Origin: Chloroflexota bacterium
Lineage (GTDB): Bacteria > Chloroflexota > Anaerolineae > Anaerolineales > Villigracilaceae
Length of the DNA: 64,000 nucleotides
Direction of reading: 5' to 3'
NCBI GenBank assembly: GCA_023459215.1
Contig: JAEWVF010000050.1
Coordinates: 1 to 64,000 of the forward strand
Part shown: positions 1 through 7,931 of the stretch, in pieces
Layout of the letters: every line of letters starts with the position of its first letter
Numbering within the stretch: the first letter of the stretch is position 1
Position numbers and translations under genes: made by a program
The notes under the pieces: model-generated
The model's input: the letters and a program-made list of their open reading frames with translations, nothing else
What the model was told of the DNA's origin: nothing
Database searches by the model: none

Positions 1-272
1 AGATCATGAACGAGTGCCACGCCAGTTTGCGCGACCTGTACGAAGTGTCAATCCCCGAGTTGAACACGATGGTTGAGATTGCCCAGGGGCTACCGGGCTG
101 CTTTGGCGCGCGCCTGACCGGGGCCGGCTTCGGCGGCTGCACCGTTAATTTGGTCGAGAAAGCCGCCGCCCAGGCCTTCGCCGACGAACTGGCCCGCCAA
201 TACGAAGCAAAAACCGGTCTGAAACCGGAGATTTACATCTGCAAGGCATCTGATGGAGCCAGATTGGTGTAA
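1..272 (+). CDS. galK: Galactokinase, C-terminal part (5' end outside window)
   Basis: This is the last ~90 codons of a GHMP-family sugar kinase that phosphorylates galactose to galactose-1-phosphate in the Leloir pathway. The reading frame is open to the window edge, so the gene begins upstream. The visible part starts with a MNECHASLRDLYEVS-like segment, which matches the galactokinase region that positions substrate (family: MNESHxSLRDDYEVS). It then has the glycine-rich GARLTGAGFGGCTVNLV motif, GHMP motif 3, and ends in the usual C-terminal strand. Length past motif 3 is normal, so the C-terminus looks intact. A strong hairpin terminator follows directly. The symbol is given because motif 3 with the MNECHASLRD block is specific to galactokinases rather than other GHMP kinases. 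Confidence 0.9.
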   Translation, partial: IMNECHASLRDLYEVSIPELNTMVEIAQGLPGCFGARLTGAGFGGCTVNLVEKAAAQAFADELARQYEAKTGLKPEIYICKASDGARLV

Positions 273-294
273 ATATAATGTCCGCGGGTATAAC

Positions 295-328
295 AAAGCG
301 GGCTGGCGAATTCGCCAGCCCGCTTTTG
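295..328 (+). terminator. Rho-independent terminator after galactokinase
   Basis: A 14-bp perfect inverted repeat (297-310 and 311-324, left arm agcgggctggcgaa) has essentially no loop at the centre. It is preceded by A residues and followed by TTT. It lies 25 nt after the galactokinase stop and, because it is symmetric, may also stop transcription arriving from the minus-strand lipoprotein gene. Confidence 0.85.
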
Positions 329-368
329 ATTCAATCCAAAATTTATTGGGCGCGAATAAACTTCAATG

Positions 369-1598
369 CTAATCATTCCAACCATCTGGAATGTATTCAC
401 CGTTTTCGCCTCGGCCCGCCGCTTGCCAAATGGCTTTCAATTCATCAGGAGTTATCGGAAAATTCGGAGAATCATGGAATGCTGATGAACCAAATTGTTC
501 TGCAGCAAGAAAAACAGTATATTGATCGCCTTGCGTTTTCAAGAACTGTTCATATCCTTTGGCAAAACAATCCATATGGTTGAAAGCGGCGATACTTTCT
601 TCTGTGTTCCAACTACTGGTGAAATAGCTGAAGTTGCCTAATTCAGTAGTGTTGTTTACCCAATCTTGATAGTTGAAACCTTGCAAAAAGTCCGATTTAT
701 TAGAAAAGCTAAACTGGGTCGCAAGAATACGGGCTTCAGCGCCATTATCAACCAAATCAATACCGTAAATATACAAATTTTCCTGCGTTCCATCATTTGC
801 TTGGTGATAAATAGCTAAACCATGTTTGCGAAGACCCTTACCAGGGACGTAAACAAGCATATCAACAACACCGTAATTACCATCATCTTTACAAACTTTC
901 TTCAAAGTAACTTCAGGAAGAATATAGTACATAATGCTAACGCGATACACATCATTTTTGCTCTTCATCTTGACAGGAACAAATGAAGATGAATCCTGAA
1001 GGATACGATTGCGAAGAAAAACTTCAGCAGGATGAGTGACAGCAAGAGCAGGTTTGATGTCTGACTTGCGAACATACATCACAGCACTATCATTGGCAGA
1101 GTCATTCAGATTTTCAGATATAACATAACGCTTACGATACACAGCCATATAATCTTCGCCGTTGATGTTATGAACAGGAGCGTTGCTCGTATAAAAAACT
1201 TCTTCAACAGTGTTGTTCGTCAAAAAGGCGAGACGAGGGTCAACGGAATCAACTTCAACAACTGCTTCAATAAAGGCGGTGGGATTACTACCAAATACCT
1301 CAACGTAGTATGGAATAGATAGGTCATAGGCACCAATATTCGCGGCTTCACCCGTGGCAACGAAGGGAAGCACTATTGGCGGAAAATTTTGCGTAGGAAT
1401 GGCGGGAGGAATAACAGGAGCGGTAGGCATGGCAGTAATTACCGCTTCAACAGTCGCAGTTGTAGTTGCAGTCTCGGTGGGAATAACTTCTGTCAAAACA
1501 GGAGTAGCTGCCCCCACAGTCAGGTTTGACATGCCACAGCCAGCCAATAGAAACAGCGCCAGGAAAATAAAACCGAATTGTAAAGCAAAATTTTTCAT
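369..1598 (-). CDS. Secreted lipoprotein of unknown function
   Basis: I do not recognise a domain. The chosen start (ATG at 1598) gives about 409 residues beginning MKNFALQFGFIFLALFLLAGC, a clean lipoprotein signal with lipobox LAGC. A GGAGAAGGA Shine-Dalgarno sits just upstream. After the Cys comes a Thr/Pro/Val-rich linker (TEVIPTETATTTAT-like), typical of surface lipoproteins in this genome, then a ~300-residue soluble domain rich in Tyr, Asn and Val. The frame stays open upstream to an ATG at 1700 that has a TAGAAT hexamer 6 nt before it, so a longer leaderless product with a 34-residue extension is possible. The signal peptide and Shine-Dalgarno argue for the shorter form. The gene is visibly richer in A+T than its neighbours. 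It probably acts outside the membrane; its function is unknown. Confidence 0.7.
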   Translation of the reverse strand: MKNFALQFGFIFLALFLLAGCGMSNLTVGAATPVLTEVIPTETATTTATVEAVITAMPTAPVIPPAIPTQNFPPIVLPFVATGEAANIGAYDLSIPYYVEVFGSNPTAFIEAVVEVDSVDPRLAFLTNNTVEEVFYTSNAPVHNINGEDYMAVYRKRYVISENLNDSANDSAVMYVRKSDIKPALAVTHPAEVFLRNRILQDSSSFVPVKMKSKNDVYRVSIMYYILPEVTLKKVCKDDGNYGVVDMLVYVPGKGLRKHGLAIYHQANDGTQENLYIYGIDLVDNGAEARILATQFSFSNKSDFLQGFNYQDWVNNTTELGNFSYFTSSWNTEESIAAFNHMDCFAKGYEQFLKTQGDQYTVFLAAEQFGSSAFHDSPNFPITPDELKAIWQAAGRGENGEYIPDGWND

Positions 1599-1706
1599 CA
1601 TTCCTTCTCCATGCAACAAAAAGGGTAAAATTTTCGGCTGATAAGCCATCACCACCCACACCCGCCTGTGATGTTTCTGTGGATCAAATTTGGCGAACAT
1701 AAAATA

Positions 1707-1712
1707 ATTCTA
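1707..1712 (-). promoter_or_regulatory. -10-like hexamer upstream of the lipoprotein gene
   Basis: TAGAAT on the minus strand, 6 nt before the ATG at 1700 and ~108 nt before the preferred start at 1598. It either makes a leaderless mRNA for the long form or leaves a ~100-nt leader. Confidence 0.4.
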
Positions 1713-1780
1713 TATCAAAATTCCCCGGATTTATGCCACGCCCTTCACCATTCACCATCCCCAACCCATTCCACCTGCGG

Positions 1781-1786
1781 TAAACT
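1781..1786 (+). promoter_or_regulatory. -10-like hexamer, leaderless arrangement
   Basis: TAAACT with 6 nt between it and the ATG at 1793. No Shine-Dalgarno is visible, consistent with a leaderless transcript for the APH-family gene. Confidence 0.4.
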
Positions 1787-1792
1787 CAGCCC

Positions 1793-2770
1793 ATGAAAAG
1801 CCTCTCCAAAACCCCCGTCAGCCTTGAACAGGCCCAGGCCATCGCCCAAACCCATCTCGGCCAGCCCCTGAACCGCTTCGCCGAACTCGCCGACGGCTAT
1901 TTCAACGCCGCCTACCGCCTCGACCTGGCGGATGGTTCCACCCGCGTGCTGAAGGTCGCCCCACTCGGCCAAATCCGCGTGCTGCGCTACGAAAAGAACA
2001 TCATGCAGGCCGAGGTCGGCGCGCTGCGCCTGGTCCAACAGCAGACCGAAATGCCCGTGCCCCAGGTTTACATCCATGATACCAGCCGGGCCATCCTGCC
2101 TGCCGACTACTTCCTCATGGATTTCATCCCCGGCATTTCGTTCTGGAACCTGCGCAAAAATCTGCCCGAAAGCGACCAGCAAGCCATCGAGCGCGAATCG
2201 GGCCGCTTCCTGCGCCAGATGAACCAGATTCGCGGCCAGGGGTTTGGCTATTTCGCCGCCACCGAGCGCTTCCCAAATTGGCCCGAGTGCTTCGATCACA
2301 TGCTCCAGGGCGTTTTACAGGATGGGCAGGATGCGGGGATTGTCCTGCCCCTGGCCTATGACGACCTTTTGGCCCTCGCCCGCTCGAAATACGATTGCCT
2401 GCGAAGCGTCACCACCCCAAGCCTGGTTCACTGGGACTTGTGGGATGGCAACATCTTTGTCGATTCCGCCACCCGCGCCATTACCGGCATCATCGACTTT
2501 GAACGCGCGCTTTGGGGCGACCCCCTGATGGAGGTTGGATTCGGCGCCTTTGGCGATAATCCCCACTTCCGGGCCGGTTACGGCGAAGACCTGCTCGCCA
2601 CGCCGGGAGCCTCCACGCGCAAAACGCTCTACAACCTGTACCTGTACCTGGTCATGGTCATTGAATGCACGTACCGCCAGTATGAAACCCAAGACCAGGA
2701 AACCTGGGCGCGGGCCATGCTGGCGACAGCTTTGGAAAAACTCAAAAACGAAGATGAGCGCGGGGGTTAA
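1793..2770 (+). CDS. APH-family phosphotransferase (aminoglycoside/choline kinase-like fold)
   Basis: A 325-residue protein kinase-like phosphotransferase (APH family, PF01636 type) predicted to transfer phosphate from ATP to a small-molecule hydroxyl; the substrate is unknown. The catalytic loop is HWDLWDGN, with H213, D215 and N220, which fits the HxDxxxxN Brenner motif. The metal-binding IDFERALWGDP follows at about 234-244. The N-terminal lobe shows GYFNAAYRLDLADG and VLKVAP, a nucleotide-binding loop and a candidate Lys. Length is normal for the family. There is no evidence it gives antibiotic resistance; many environmental members act on sugars, amino sugars or homoserine. Its stop overlaps by 4 nt the stop of the convergent STAND-WD40 gene. 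A -10-like element 6 nt before the ATG and absence of a Shine-Dalgarno suggest leaderless expression. Confidence 0.85.
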   Translation: MKSLSKTPVSLEQAQAIAQTHLGQPLNRFAELADGYFNAAYRLDLADGSTRVLKVAPLGQIRVLRYEKNIMQAEVGALRLVQQQTEMPVPQVYIHDTSRAILPADYFLMDFIPGISFWNLRKNLPESDQQAIERESGRFLRQMNQIRGQGFGYFAATERFPNWPECFDHMLQGVLQDGQDAGIVLPLAYDDLLALARSKYDCLRSVTTPSLVHWDLWDGNIFVDSATRAITGIIDFERALWGDPLMEVGFGAFGDNPHFRAGYGEDLLATPGASTRKTLYNLYLYLVMVIECTYRQYETQDQETWARAMLATALEKLKNEDERGG

Positions 2771-5670
2771 GGCCCATCCGGCCACTGTGGGCAGGTCTGG
2801 CGGTAAGGCTCACCGGGGAAGTATTGTTCCCACTCGGCCAGAGTCAGATTGCGCCCGGCCTGTTCGCAGGCAATCGCAATCCAGTTCTGGGGATTCATGT
2901 CCCACAAGAAAATCCTGGAAGAGCCATCCAGCATACCGCCCGAGGCCAGGATGTTCCCATCCGGGCTAAAAGCCACGCTGTAATTCAGCGCGCTGGAATT
3001 AAATGTCACCAGGGGCAGCCCGGAGGCCATATCCCAAACCACAATCGTATTATCGTAGCTGGAAGAAGCCAGGATGCGGCCATCGAAGTTAAAAGCCACG
3101 CTCGAAACCCGCTGGGTCTGGGCTTTCAACGATTTCCCCAACTTGCGCATCAATTCGACATCCCATAAAGCGATGTTGGCGTTCTCATGGCCGGTTGCCA
3201 GCGTTTTTCCATCCGGGCTGAACGCCATGAAGTTGACGTTCGAACGGCCCTCGCTCAACGTTTGACCAACCTGAAGCTGGCTGGATACATCCCACAGCTT
3301 AATCTCGCCGCCGCGTCCACCGGAAGCAAGCAGCTTGCCGCCCGGGTTGAACGCCAGACTGAATATCTTATCGCCCTGGCGGGGAAGTTCGAAAGCAATC
3401 GCACCGGTTTTGACATCCCAAAGGATGATCCTGCCATCGGCCCCACCCGAAGCCAACAGACTGCCATCCGGGCTAAAAGCAACGCTGTAAACCCAATCTT
3501 CATGCGCCAGGAGCGGCGCGCCGGCCGGTTCAAACGTTTGCATATCCCAGAGAATAACCTGGTTGCTAAAATCAGCCGAGGCCAGAAAACGGCCATCCGG
3601 ACTAAAGGCCACATCGTAAACGCCCTTGTCGCCGGCGCTCAACCGTCTCAACAGGCGCCGGCCCGCAACGTCCCAGATGCCGATGCTGCCGTCCTGGTGA
3701 GCTGTCGCCAGGAACCTGCCATCCGGGCTGAACTTGAGGGCATAGGTGCCGGCCTTTTCGCTGAAATCGGCTGAAAGTTGTTCCGAGCTGATCTCCACCA
3801 AATCCATCAGCCGGCTGCGCGTCTGGTAATTGTCCAAAAGCCGGAAAGCCTCGACAGACAAAAGCAAAGCGCCAGGCAGGTCAGACCTGGTTTTTTCAAT
3901 GGAAAAAGCAACCAGGGCCTGGGCGCGATAAATCACCACCGATTCGACCCGCTTGAGGGCGCTCTCGGCATTGGCCTGGGCCGTTGCTGCCAGGTTGGCG
4001 CTGACAATCGCTTCAGCCTGGGCTGTACCGGCAGCATAAGCATTTTCAATGGCCTGGGCCTCAGCCGTGCTGGCCTTCTCGGCATTCTGGATCGCCCTGG
4101 CCTCAGCCGTTGCCGCCCGATTGGCATTAAACTCTGCGGTGGCCTGTTGATTGAGGGCATCCTGGGCTGCCGCAACGGCAGTATCCTGAGATTGCAAGGC
4201 CCGGCTGGCCTGGTCGTTGGCGTAAATAAAACCCATAATCGACAAAACCAGGAAAAAAATTGCCGCAATCAGACCGGCCAGCATAATACGTTTTTGCAGT
4301 TTATCCTGCTGCTCACGCTGGCGCAGTTTGCGACAGGATTCCAGGAATTCCTGTTCTTCCGGGGGCAAAACCAGGCTGCCAACTTCGCGTTCGGCTTCAT
4401 CCAGGGCCTCGCCGCGCAGGAGCAGGCCTTCGCTGCGCCCCTGTCGATTCCACAAAACGGCCTGGCGCTGGAGCAGGCTCAGGTTCTTCTCAAACCAGGC
4501 CTGGTTGTTCTGCTTGATCGGGGCCACCAAGCGGTCATGGGACAATTCGTACCAGGTTTTGCCAGCGCGCGACTCCCCGCGAATCAGGTGGGTATTCTCC
4601 AACAGGCGCAGAACGATATTGGGCAGACCTTCGGTATTGCGCGAACCTTTGAGCACCTGGCTGCGAATGCCATCGGCGGTAATCAGGTAGCGGTCAAACC
4701 ACTGGCGCAAAACGCGCTCATCTTCGCCCTTGTTCTCGGCCACATTCTTAACCGCATTGGCATAATAGTTTGCCAGGGCCTGGTCGACGTTGCCAACCCG
4801 CTGCAAATCACCTTCATCGATGATCTTATCCTCGGCGGCGTTGGCCTGCCACAGGTTGTAACAAACCACCTGCAACTGGACCGGTTCGACATGCGGCCCC
4901 TCTTCGGTGGTAAAAGAACCGTCGGCTTGCTGCACCTGGATCCGGCGCAAATCGTCGACCAGCTTCTGGGCAGCCCCGTCCGTAAAATCGACAGCCTTAT
5001 CCCTGGCCGGCTGCTGGATGGCAACCTTGGCCGCATCCGGCCCGAGCAGCCCCAGCCTGAAAGTCACATTCAAACGGTTGGGAATGGCGCGCACATAAGG
5101 GGCCAGTCCGCCCATATAATCTTCACGAATGGCAAAAAGCGCCCAGCGCCGCCGGTTTTGCAGGGCCAGGCCCAACTGCTCGAAAAAATCCTGCTTAAGG
5201 GCCGCATCGGTGGAAGACAGGGTCAGCACTTCCTCGAACTGATCGAAAATCAGCAAGCTATTCTCAGGAGAACCGGGCGGGGATGGATTTTGCTCCAGGT
5301 AGGCATCCAGGCTCAAGCGAGCCAATTCCACAAACGGGATGCGCTCTTTGCGCGGGCGGCGCTCTTCGAGCGAGATCAGGGTGCTTAAAACATAGCGATT
5401 CAGCCCCTCAACTTCATACACTTCATCCGGCGGTTCAAGGTTGACGCGCACAACCGGCAAAACGTTGAAGCGCTCCTTCATACCCGGGATAATTCCGGCC
5501 TGAATCAGGGAGGATTTGCCCGCCCCGGAAGGCGAGTGCAGCAAAACGATCCGTTCAGCCACCAGCAGCGCCGAAAGGGAACGAATCTCGCGGTCGCGGC
5601 CAAAAAAGGCCTCGCCGCTGCGGATCGAACGCGGCCCGACATATGGATTGTTGGGAATGATCGTATCCAT
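2767..5670 (-). CDS. STAND NTPase - transmembrane segment - seven-bladed WD40 protein
   Basis: A 967-residue signalling ATPase. Residues 8-30 (NPYVGPRSIRSGEAFFGRDRE) are the usual entry to nSTAND1-type modules. Walker A is HSPSGAGKSS at 45-54 and Walker B SLLIFDQFEE at 138-147. A winged-helix-like region extends to ~395, with YELSHDRLVAPI at 374-385. A basic stretch (RKLRQREQQDKLQKR) precedes one membrane helix at ~462-484, followed by an Ala-rich TAxA coiled stretch at ~486-575. Seven WD40 repeats follow at ~640-930 (AFSPDGxxLASG...IxLWDV). The positive-inside rule puts the ATPase in the cytoplasm and the propeller outside. The ATG is 1 nt after the stop of the CHAT/SIR2 gene, so the two are probably translationally coupled. 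STAND proteins oligomerise on sensing a ligand and drive an attached or partner effector; here the partner carries the effector domains (inference). Confidence 0.85.
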   Translation of the reverse strand: MDTIIPNNPYVGPRSIRSGEAFFGRDREIRSLSALLVAERIVLLHSPSGAGKSSLIQAGIIPGMKERFNVLPVVRVNLEPPDEVYEVEGLNRYVLSTLISLEERRPRKERIPFVELARLSLDAYLEQNPSPPGSPENSLLIFDQFEEVLTLSSTDAALKQDFFEQLGLALQNRRRWALFAIREDYMGGLAPYVRAIPNRLNVTFRLGLLGPDAAKVAIQQPARDKAVDFTDGAAQKLVDDLRRIQVQQADGSFTTEEGPHVEPVQLQVVCYNLWQANAAEDKIIDEGDLQRVGNVDQALANYYANAVKNVAENKGEDERVLRQWFDRYLITADGIRSQVLKGSRNTEGLPNIVLRLLENTHLIRGESRAGKTWYELSHDRLVAPIKQNNQAWFEKNLSLLQRQAVLWNRQGRSEGLLLRGEALDEAEREVGSLVLPPEEQEFLESCRKLRQREQQDKLQKRIMLAGLIAAIFFLVLSIMGFIYANDQASRALQSQDTAVAAAQDALNQQATAEFNANRAATAEARAIQNAEKASTAEAQAIENAYAAGTAQAEAIVSANLAATAQANAESALKRVESVVIYRAQALVAFSIEKTRSDLPGALLLSVEAFRLLDNYQTRSRLMDLVEISSEQLSADFSEKAGTYALKFSPDGRFLATAHQDGSIGIWDVAGRRLLRRLSAGDKGVYDVAFSPDGRFLASADFSNQVILWDMQTFEPAGAPLLAHEDWVYSVAFSPDGSLLASGGADGRIILWDVKTGAIAFELPRQGDKIFSLAFNPGGKLLASGGRGGEIKLWDVSSQLQVGQTLSEGRSNVNFMAFSPDGKTLATGHENANIALWDVELMRKLGKSLKAQTQRVSSVAFNFDGRILASSSYDNTIVVWDMASGLPLVTFNSSALNYSVAFSPDGNILASGGMLDGSSRIFLWDMNPQNWIAIACEQAGRNLTLAEWEQYFPGEPYRQTCPQWPDGP

Positions 5671-5671
5671 C

Positions 5672-7732
5672 TCAGCTCTCGCTCCATTTCTGCATCAATC
5701 CGGTCAGGTAATCTTCGGCGCGGCCCCAGAAAAGATTGATATTGGCCCCTTTGATGAAATACTTTTCAAGATAGCGGCGCGCCCGCAAAGGCTCCAGGGT
5801 GCGCTCATCCTGCGGCTCAACCTGGACGGCGATGTGGGCATATTGGCCAAGCAGTTCGCTGCCAGCCTGGGCCAGGATGCTGTGAAAGATCACCCGGAAA
5901 GCCCATTCTTCGGTTTGAAAGCCGAGGAAAAGCAAAAGGGTATCGCTGAGCGCCAGGCGGACCTGTTCGGGCACGAAAGCCTTGTTACTGGTAAACCCAA
6001 TCAGGTACTTGATGTACTCGTCCTCGGTCAGCACCAGTGAGCTGCGGTCGTTCCAACGGCCAAAGAGATAGAAAACCAGCGGACGCTCGGCGCTTGGCTC
6101 GTAATCCGGCTGCAAATCGAAAACCGTCTTGCGGCTGGCTAGGGTGGCGTTCCACGGGCTGAGCATCACTTCCGGTTTGCGACCAGCCTCTTCGAGGGCA
6201 TCTTCGAGCAAACGGTCGGGATTGGCGGTAATGTAAATCGGGAAAGGCAGGCGGGCCAGCACGCGATAAGCATCCAGATGATTGGACTCACGGCGCTTGC
6301 GGCCAATCAGCCCCGCCAACGCATCCGGCTCGACCCATTTCCGGGTAGCCATCTCCGCGGGCAAATCGGGCTGGAAATTTTTCCGTAAAAGGCGCTGGAC
6401 GGTTTCTTCATACTCGTCGAAAGGAACAGCCTCCCCTTTGTCGGTGGAAAGGTACTGAGCCACCTTGGGCAGGGCATCCCGGTCAAAAGGCGCCATCGGG
6501 TAGCGAAACGTTTCCGCCCACAACCGGGCAATATCGCCGCTGGGACCCAGAATGCTTTCGAGCAGGCCCGGCCCAATAATGGGTGTGCAGCGTCCGCGAT
6601 TGATGTAACGCACCTCGGTCTGATAATCGCTGCCCCCCTCCCGGCTGCTGAAGCCTGGCGTATACCACAGTCGCCCGCTCTTGAGCCGCATGAACAGCAC
6701 CGGCGACCAGAAATCGGGCTGGCTACGCACCGCGCCGCGCGCCACAGCCAGGGCGCGGTCAATCTGGCCATCCTTCTGCAATTCGCGGAAGAAAACCGGC
6801 AGGAAACGCGCAGCCGTATCCATGCGCAAATTGGACTGCATGGCAACCACCGCCGGGATGCCGGCCGCCACCAGTTGCGGGGCAATCGCGGAAAGCGTTT
6901 CTGCGGTTCCGTCACCGGCGCTCTGGCAGGAAATCAGCACTGCCAGGCGCGGCGGTTTCTGCAATTCTTTGATTCGCAAAGCCAGGTCTTCGCCTGCGAC
7001 CGCTTCGCGTTTGCCATCGGCGCCTTCGAGGTAGAGTAGCGCCCTGCCGTTCACCATTGCACCATGACAGACCAGATAAAGAATGTCACTGGTTTCCTGG
7101 CGCAGCGCTTCAATGATTTGCTCGATGGATGCGGGCTTGCCCGATGAGGGCAGTTCCGTCAGATGGATGTCGGCCAGCCCGGCCCGGGCGCGCTCAAGTT
7201 CCCCGGCGCTATCGATGAGGGCCAGTTTGTAGTTCGCCAGGTCAGATGGATTGGCGATCGCCACCAGCGCGCGCAGCCCGCCTTTTTGGTGCAACGGTAC
7301 CGGACGCCAATCCAGGCTGGAAAAATAGCGTGAGAAATACACGTTCTCATTGGTCGCCAGCGGGGAATCATCCTGTGGGTCGCGCAGCAGTTCCCAGCGC
7401 AGTTTGTGCAGTTCAGGCGCACTGGCGCTGATCCACAGACGGAAGCGCAACGGCAGGTTTTGGGCCTGGGCGCTGGCGCGCGCCTGTGCAAAAGCCATTT
7501 TCAAGGCCGGGTCGCCGAAAAGGGCGACGCTCAAGGCCCGGCCATAGGCATCCGCATCAAAGATGGCTGCCTCGAAGGCCTCGTCTGCCGGATTCAACTC
7601 AACCCAGGCCGGTTTGTCCTGGCCCAGGCCAGTATCCACCTCGCTTTGCGGCTGGCTAAAGCGGAATTGCACAGAATACCTGCCCGCATCAAATTTATGC
7701 AGGCTGAGTTCCAAATCGGCATATTGCTGCAT
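5672..7732 (-). CDS. CHAT-domain protease fused to a SIR2-like domain
   Basis: A 686-residue predicted effector. Residues ~205-345 form a CHAT domain (caspase HetF-associated with TPRs): CHG with H223 and LISCQSAG with C269 are the expected catalytic dyad. The stretch before it (~1-200) is a β-rich region often seen before CHAT. Residues ~375-625 resemble the SIR2-like domains of bacterial defence proteins: TPIIGPGL (383-390) in the glycine-rich loop position, ITANPDRLLEDALEE (501-515) for the TxNxD motif, and FYLFGRWNDRSSLVLTEDEY (554-573). The last normally reads LHG, so the catalytic-position His is Phe557 here. No signal peptide or TM segment. GAGGTG precedes the ATG by 4 nt. A dispersed ~110-bp element begins 36 nt upstream. 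With the STAND-WD40 partner it looks like a sensor-effector module; the trigger and target are unknown. Confidence 0.82.
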   Translation of the reverse strand: MQQYADLELSLHKFDAGRYSVQFRFSQPQSEVDTGLGQDKPAWVELNPADEAFEAAIFDADAYGRALSVALFGDPALKMAFAQARASAQAQNLPLRFRLWISASAPELHKLRWELLRDPQDDSPLATNENVYFSRYFSSLDWRPVPLHQKGGLRALVAIANPSDLANYKLALIDSAGELERARAGLADIHLTELPSSGKPASIEQIIEALRQETSDILYLVCHGAMVNGRALLYLEGADGKREAVAGEDLALRIKELQKPPRLAVLISCQSAGDGTAETLSAIAPQLVAAGIPAVVAMQSNLRMDTAARFLPVFFRELQKDGQIDRALAVARGAVRSQPDFWSPVLFMRLKSGRLWYTPGFSSREGGSDYQTEVRYINRGRCTPIIGPGLLESILGPSGDIARLWAETFRYPMAPFDRDALPKVAQYLSTDKGEAVPFDEYEETVQRLLRKNFQPDLPAEMATRKWVEPDALAGLIGRKRRESNHLDAYRVLARLPFPIYITANPDRLLEDALEEAGRKPEVMLSPWNATLASRKTVFDLQPDYEPSAERPLVFYLFGRWNDRSSLVLTEDEYIKYLIGFTSNKAFVPEQVRLALSDTLLLFLGFQTEEWAFRVIFHSILAQAGSELLGQYAHIAVQVEPQDERTLEPLRARRYLEKYFIKGANINLFWGRAEDYLTGLMQKWSES

Positions 7733-7767
7733 AGCACCTCATTTCAAACGATATAGCCGGAGCATCC

Positions 7768-7876
7768 ATCCCAAAAACACTACTGCTCTTTGTGTAAGTT
7801 TCTAGACCGAATCTGGCAAAAACAAGGCGAAACCGGCCATCATAGTTTAGATGTTTACGCAGTACTCAGTAAATTA
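7768..7876. repeat. Dispersed ~110-bp element, copy 1 (upstream of CHAT gene)
   Basis: Clearly similar to 58160-58278, with the same order of blocks: cccaaaaaca, tactgctctt, gtaagtttct, aatctggcaaaaacaag, ggccat, ttacgcagtact. Both copies lie in the same orientation upstream of minus-strand genes, 36-40 nt before the start codon. It may be a non-autonomous repeat or a shared regulatory segment. I see no ORF in 7733-7931 and no other feature there. Confidence 0.75.
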
Positions 7877-7931
7877 TACGAACTCATTCTATCAAAACCG
7901 GCAGGGCAATACAAACGTTGAGCAATAAAGG

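Noticed and set aside
3778..5388. A 536-residue plus-strand frame opposite the STAND-WD40 gene
   Set aside because: Antisense shadow; composition is irregular and no motif is recognisable.
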